Assembly (NCBI GenBank): GCA_030746295.1
Contig: JASLMY010000011.1
Span: forward strand, 1-47,460
Reading direction: 5' to 3'
DNA: 47,460 nucleotides
Source: Alphaproteobacteria bacterium
GTDB taxonomy: Bacteria; Pseudomonadota; Alphaproteobacteria; GCA-2731375
Shown: positions 44,482 to 47,460 of the stretch, one piece after another
Layout of the letters: the number at the start of each line of letters is the position of its first letter
Position numbering within the stretch: position 1 is the first letter of the stretch
Notes under the pieces: generated by a model
Databases searched by the model: none
What the model saw: only the letters and a program-made list of their open reading frames with translations
Told to the model about the DNA's origin: nothing
Translations under genes and position numbers: made by a program

Positions 44482-45630
44482 TCAGGACTGGTAGATCGCC
44501 CCCGCAGATTCCAGGCCGGCGATTTCGTCGGCGCCCAGGCCCCATTCGGCCAACACCTCCTTGGTGTGCTGGCCGCGGCCGCCTGGCGGGCATTGCACCT
44601 CGGCCTTGGTGCGGCTGAAGCGCGGCGCCGGCGCAGGCTGGGTCACGCCGTCGATGTCGATGAAGGAGTTCCGCGTCTGGTTGTGGCCGTGCTCCTGGAC
44701 TTCGCTCATCGACAAGACAGGGGCGAAGCAGACGTCCGAGCCCTCCATGATCTCGCACCATTCGTCGCGGGTCTTGGCCTTGAAGACTTGCGCGAAACGC
44801 TTCTTCATGGCGGGCCATTCCTCGCGGGCCATCTGCTCGGGCAGCTCTTCGCCCTCTAGGCCGGTGAGCTGCAACAGCTCGGCGTAGAACTTCGGCTCGA
44901 TCGAGGCGATGGAGACGTATTTGCCGTCCTTGGTCTCGTAGCATTCGTAGAAATGGGCGCCCGAATCCAGGATGTTGGTGCCGCGCTCGTCGTTGACGAA
45001 GCCCGAGCCAAACATGCCGTAAAGGGCAGCACCCAGATAGGCGGCCCCCTCGACCATGGCGGCGTCGACCACCTGGCCCTGGCCCGAGCGCCCGGCCTCC
45101 AACAGCGCCGCCAGCAGGCCAACCGCCAGGAACATGCCGCCGCCGCCGAAGTCGCCGACCAGGTTCAGGGGCGGCGTCGGTGCCTGGCCCTCACGGCCGA
45201 TGGCGTGCAGCATGCCGGAAAGCGCGATGTAGTTGAGGTCGTGCCCGGCGGCGTGCGCCACCGGTCCCTCCTGGCCGAAGCCGGTCATGCGGCCGTAGAC
45301 GAGCTTCGGATTACGCGCCATGCAGACGTCGGGGCCGAGTCCAAGCCGCTCCATCACGCCCGGCCTGAAGCCTTCGATCAGGGCGTCCGACTGCTCGATC
45401 AGGCGCAGCACCGTCTCAACGCCCTCGGCCTTCTTGAGGTCGATCGCCAGCGAGCGGCGGCTGCGGTTCAGGATCGAGTACTTTCGGGCGGCGGCGATGC
45501 CGAGGCCGGAATCCTCGGTGCGGTCGATGCGTAGCACCTCGGCGCCCATGTCGGCCAACAGTGTCGCGCAGAAGGGTGCCGGGCCGATGCCCGCGAGCTC
45601 GATGACCTTGATGCCGGCTAGTGGTCCCAT
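44482..45630 (-). CDS. Alpha-methylacyl-CoA racemase-like protein (CaiB/BaiF family)
   Basis: 382 residues from ATG 45630 (GGAGG 6 bases upstream). Interconverts (R)- and (S)-2-methylacyl-CoAs so that branched chains can enter beta-oxidation. The N-terminus MGPLAGIKVIELAGIGPAPF and MLLADMGAxV-like stretch are diagnostic. The catalytic pair fits the mycobacterial enzyme: His130 in AGHDLNYIALSG and Asp160 in LVGDFGGGGM, 30 residues apart as in MCR (126/156). SIASIEPKFYAEL is the later active-site segment. The residues argue for racemase over CoA-transferase. Neighbouring SDR, enoyl-CoA hydratase and dehydrogenase genes suit branched-chain acyl-CoA breakdown. Confidence 0.92.
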   Translation of the reverse strand: MGPLAGIKVIELAGIGPAPFCATLLADMGAEVLRIDRTEDSGLGIAAARKYSILNRSRRSLAIDLKKAEGVETVLRLIEQSDALIEGFRPGVMERLGLGPDVCMARNPKLVYGRMTGFGQEGPVAHAAGHDLNYIALSGMLHAIGREGQAPTPPLNLVGDFGGGGMFLAVGLLAALLEAGRSGQGQVVDAAMVEGAAYLGAALYGMFGSGFVNDERGTNILDSGAHFYECYETKDGKYVSIASIEPKFYAELLQLTGLEGEELPEQMAREEWPAMKKRFAQVFKAKTRDEWCEIMEGSDVCFAPVLSMSEVQEHGHNQTRNSFIDIDGVTQPAPAPRFSRTKAEVQCPPGGRGQHTKEVLAEWGLGADEIAGLESAGAIYQS

Positions 45631-45790
45631 GATCGACCTCCGCTTGGTTCCGAAATGCCTGAATGTCGGGGCACGATAGCGCAATCACCCGGGCCTAGAA
45701 ACCGGTCCGGCAGCCCTGCGGCAAAAAGCCGTCGCCAAGCGCCCGGGAGCGTAGTAAAGGAGGCCGGTGACGACGGGAGCCGAACGATCC

Positions 45791-46135
45791 ATGCCGCCAA
45801 AAGCCAACCCCCTGAAGCTCAACAAGCTGCAACTCAAGACGCTCGCCATCCTGCAAGAGCTGGCCGGCGATCCCAGAACCTCGTCGAGCAACGACGACAG
45901 CGGGGAAGCACTGATCACCATGATCCCGCAACCGCACGGCAACCACATCCATGTCGGCCGCCGCGTCGTCCTGACCCGCGACGCCAGCGGCCTGTGGAAC
46001 GAGGCGGTCTGGAACGCATTGCAGCGCAAGGGCTTGGCGATCTCGACCTACCCGGTGGCGATCCGCTTGAACGCCGACGGCCTGGCCTACGAAACCGGTC
46101 TCAGGGACCAAATCCTGCACGGCAGCGACCACTAG
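45791..46135 (+). CDS. Small conserved hypothetical protein
   Basis: 114 residues from ATG 45791, beginning MPPKANPLKLNKLQLKTLAI, a basic helix-rich start, then LITMIPQPHGNHIHVGRRVV and LWNEAVWNALQRKGLAIS. The helix/strand order with a late WNALQRKGL-type helix resembles a small winged-helix-like protein, but I cannot name a family. A GTG at 45767 has a near-perfect AAAGGAGG only 3 bases upstream and would add eight residues, so the start is uncertain. Divergent from the racemase gene; 43 bp before the sulfotransferase-like gene in the same direction. Confidence 0.72.
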   Translation: MPPKANPLKLNKLQLKTLAILQELAGDPRTSSSNDDSGEALITMIPQPHGNHIHVGRRVVLTRDASGLWNEAVWNALQRKGLAISTYPVAIRLNADGLAYETGLRDQILHGSDH

Positions 46136-46178
46136 CGCGTGCAACCGACAACAACGACGATAGGCGGAGCTTAGCGTT

Positions 46179-46811
46179 ATGCCCTTGTCCGTGATCGGGG
46201 CCGGCTTCGGCCGGACTGGCACCATGTCACTGCAGACGGCCCTGGAGGAGATTGGCTTCAAGCGCTGCTACCATATGCGCGAGGTCCGCGAGCACCCGGA
46301 GCACGCGGCACTCTGGAGTGCGGCCGCGGCAGGCGAGGACGTCGACTGGGAGGTCCTTTTCGAGGGCTATCTGGCCGCCGTCGATTGGCCGACCTGCCAT
46401 TTCTGGCGCCGACTCAGCGCCCGCTATCCTGAAGCCAAGGTGATCCTGACGCGGCGCGATCCGGCGCGCTGGTACGACAGCGTCACCAAAACCATTTACC
46501 TCGCCATGACCGGCGGCATCCCGGATGACGACCCGGCGGTCCTGGAACGCCGCCGGATGGCCCGCAACATCATCCTAGAACGGACATTCGGCGGCCGCTT
46601 CGAGGACCGCGCCCATGCTATTGCGGTCTATGAGGAGCACCAGGCCGAGGTCCGGGCAGAAATAGCGCCGGAGCGGCTCTTGGTCTATGAGGTTCGCGAC
46701 GGCTGGGAGCCGCTCTGCGAGTTCCTCGGCCGGCCGGTGCCCGACACTCCCTTCCCCAACATCAACTCGACCACCGAGTTCCGCGCCAACGCCGGCCTGG
46801 ACGAGGGTTGA
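46179..46811 (+). CDS. Sulfotransferase family protein
   Basis: 210 residues. P-loop-like PAPS-binding motif VIGAGFGRTGTMSLQTALEEIGF, then CYHMREV. The 3'-phosphate-binding strand is AKVILTRRDPARWYDSV. The C-terminus has LLVYEVRDGWEPLCEFLGRPVPDTPFPNIN, characteristic of the Sulfotransfer_4 / NWD-type group. These would move sulfate from PAPS to a hydroxyl or amine, but biochemical proof in bacteria is thin and the acceptor is unknown. ATG 46179 with GGCGGAG upstream. Convergent with the enoyl-CoA hydratase (9 bp). Confidence 0.9.
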   Translation: MPLSVIGAGFGRTGTMSLQTALEEIGFKRCYHMREVREHPEHAALWSAAAAGEDVDWEVLFEGYLAAVDWPTCHFWRRLSARYPEAKVILTRRDPARWYDSVTKTIYLAMTGGIPDDDPAVLERRRMARNIILERTFGGRFEDRAHAIAVYEEHQAEVRAEIAPERLLVYEVRDGWEPLCEFLGRPVPDTPFPNINSTTEFRANAGLDEG

Positions 46812-46820
46812 CGGCCCCAC

Positions 46821-47460
46821 CTACTCGCCGCTGAAGACGGGCAGGCGCTTTTCGATGAAGGACTGGACGCCTTCGGCGGCGTCCTTGGTCCCCGCCAGGC
46901 GCTCGTTGACTTGGCGGAACTCGGCCTTGGCGGCCTCGAAGCCCTGTTCCAGGCCCTTGCGCGCGTTCAGAAGCGTCGCCCGAACCGCCAATGGTGCCTG
47001 GGCCGCGATGCGAAGCGCGATCTCGCGGGCCCGCGCCGCTTCCGCGCCGGGCGCCACCACCTCCTGGACGTAGTTGAAGCGGAGCGCGGTCTCGGCGTCG
47101 AACTCCTCGTCGGTCAAGAGGTAGCGCATGGCGTTGCCCCAGCCGGCCCGTTCGACCATGCGCAGCGTGGCCCCACCGGTGGCCATGATGGCGCGCTTGA
47201 CCTCGAGCTGGGAGAATCGGCAGTCGCGCGCCGCCACCACCACGTCGGCGGCCAGCATCAGCTCGATGCCGATGGTGTAGGTGATGCCCTTGACCGCGAC
47301 CACCATCGGCTTGGTGCGCCGAGGCTCCCTGAGATCCAGGGGGTCGATGGCATCGGCGGGCCAGAGACTTTCACCGCGGCGGATCAGCGGCGCCATCTTC
47401 GGCAGGTCCAGCCCAGCCGTGAAGTGCGGCCCCTCCGCCATCAGCACACCGACCCAAAGG
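46821..47460 (-). CDS. Enoyl-CoA hydratase/isomerase family protein (cut by right edge)
   Basis: The frame is open to the window edge: the residues read LWVGVLMAEGPHFTAGLDL going into the gene, so the first third or so lies outside and the GTG at 47447 is not the true start. About 212 of some 260 residues are present. The first oxyanion-hole segment HFTAGLDL and the second, KGITYTIGIELMLAADVVVAA, fit crotonases, although the usual GGG before the helix is TIG. Glu is retained in FSQLEVKRAI, where hydratases carry a catalytic residue, and MATGGATLRM replaces GGTQRL. Hydratase or isomerase cannot be separated. Ends LPVFSGE. Confidence 0.92.
   Translation of the reverse strand, partial: LWVGVLMAEGPHFTAGLDLPKMAPLIRRGESLWPADAIDPLDLREPRRTKPMVVAVKGITYTIGIELMLAADVVVAARDCRFSQLEVKRAIMATGGATLRMVERAGWGNAMRYLLTDEEFDAETALRFNYVQEVVAPGAEAARAREIALRIAAQAPLAVRATLLNARKGLEQGFEAAKAEFRQVNERLAGTKDAAEGVQSFIEKRLPVFSGE

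Noticed and set aside
1..47460. CRISPR arrays, tRNA/rRNA genes, transposons, prophage and biosynthetic megasynthases
   Set aside because: Scanned by eye; no repeated spacer pattern, cloverleaf-like sequence, transposase, integrase or modular synthase was found.

Overview
The window is a GC-rich, gene-dense bacterial chromosome segment. Gene content points to an alphaproteobacterium, probably Rhodospirillales-like: paired PimC/PimD-type acyl-CoA dehydrogenases, many family III CoA-transferases, a Liv-type ABC operon, a hydrogen-cyanide-synthase/opine-oxidase-like flavoprotein trio and BipA/TypA. The lineage is an inference. I saw no tRNA, rRNA, CRISPR array, transposase or phage gene.

Layout. 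(1) 1-5593, minus strand: omega-amino acid:pyruvate aminotransferase, alanine dehydrogenase, M20 N-carbamoyl-amino-acid hydrolase and amidohydrolase, tightly packed, followed by an acyl-CoA dehydrogenase cut by the left edge. Together they would release an amino acid such as beta-alanine from a carbamoyl or amide precursor, transaminate it onto pyruvate, and regenerate pyruvate with alanine dehydrogenase. A divergent amidase (5701-7137) fits the theme. (2) 7138-13228: a 385-bp gap, a 1533-residue soluble hybrid histidine kinase with about nine PAS domains, and directly behind it in the same frame a 5'-truncated methylmalonyl-CoA-mutase-like remnant and a small B12-binding-domain protein. (3) 13313-19389, minus: PimC/PimD-like acyl-CoA dehydrogenase pair with an N-acyl-D-amino-acid deacylase, then an SDR and mtnA. 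(4) 19441-21305: a MarR regulator with a probable operator in its divergent promoter, and an EmrA/HlyD-like adaptor lacking its inner-membrane partner. (5) 21384-31228: second M20 carbamoylase, metallo-beta-lactamase-fold hydrolase, family III CoA-transferase, MFS transporter, YejA-like solute-binding protein, NTF2-like protein, and an overlapping three-gene [2Fe-2S]/FAD/FAD dehydrogenase operon. (6) 31236-34653: glutathione S-transferase, a small unknown protein, BipA/TypA and a NIPSNAP protein. (7) 34771-41894: a complete five-gene Liv-type ABC importer followed by a cupin protein and a ThDP-dependent, acetolactate-synthase-like enzyme. (8) 41896-47460: a frameshifted SAM methyltransferase, two SDRs, an alpha-methylacyl-CoA racemase, a small hypothetical protein, a sulfotransferase-like protein and an enoyl-CoA hydratase cut by the right edge.

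Overall this is a catabolic scavenging region: several amide-bond hydrolases, two importers or importer parts, amino-acid oxidation and deamination, and acyl-CoA oxidation. The least explained parts are the kinase/mutase-remnant junction, the Liv-cupin-ThDP module, and the flavoprotein trio of unknown substrate. Two genes are visibly damaged: the mutase (5' truncation) and the methyltransferase (a one-base deletion in a short C/G run).
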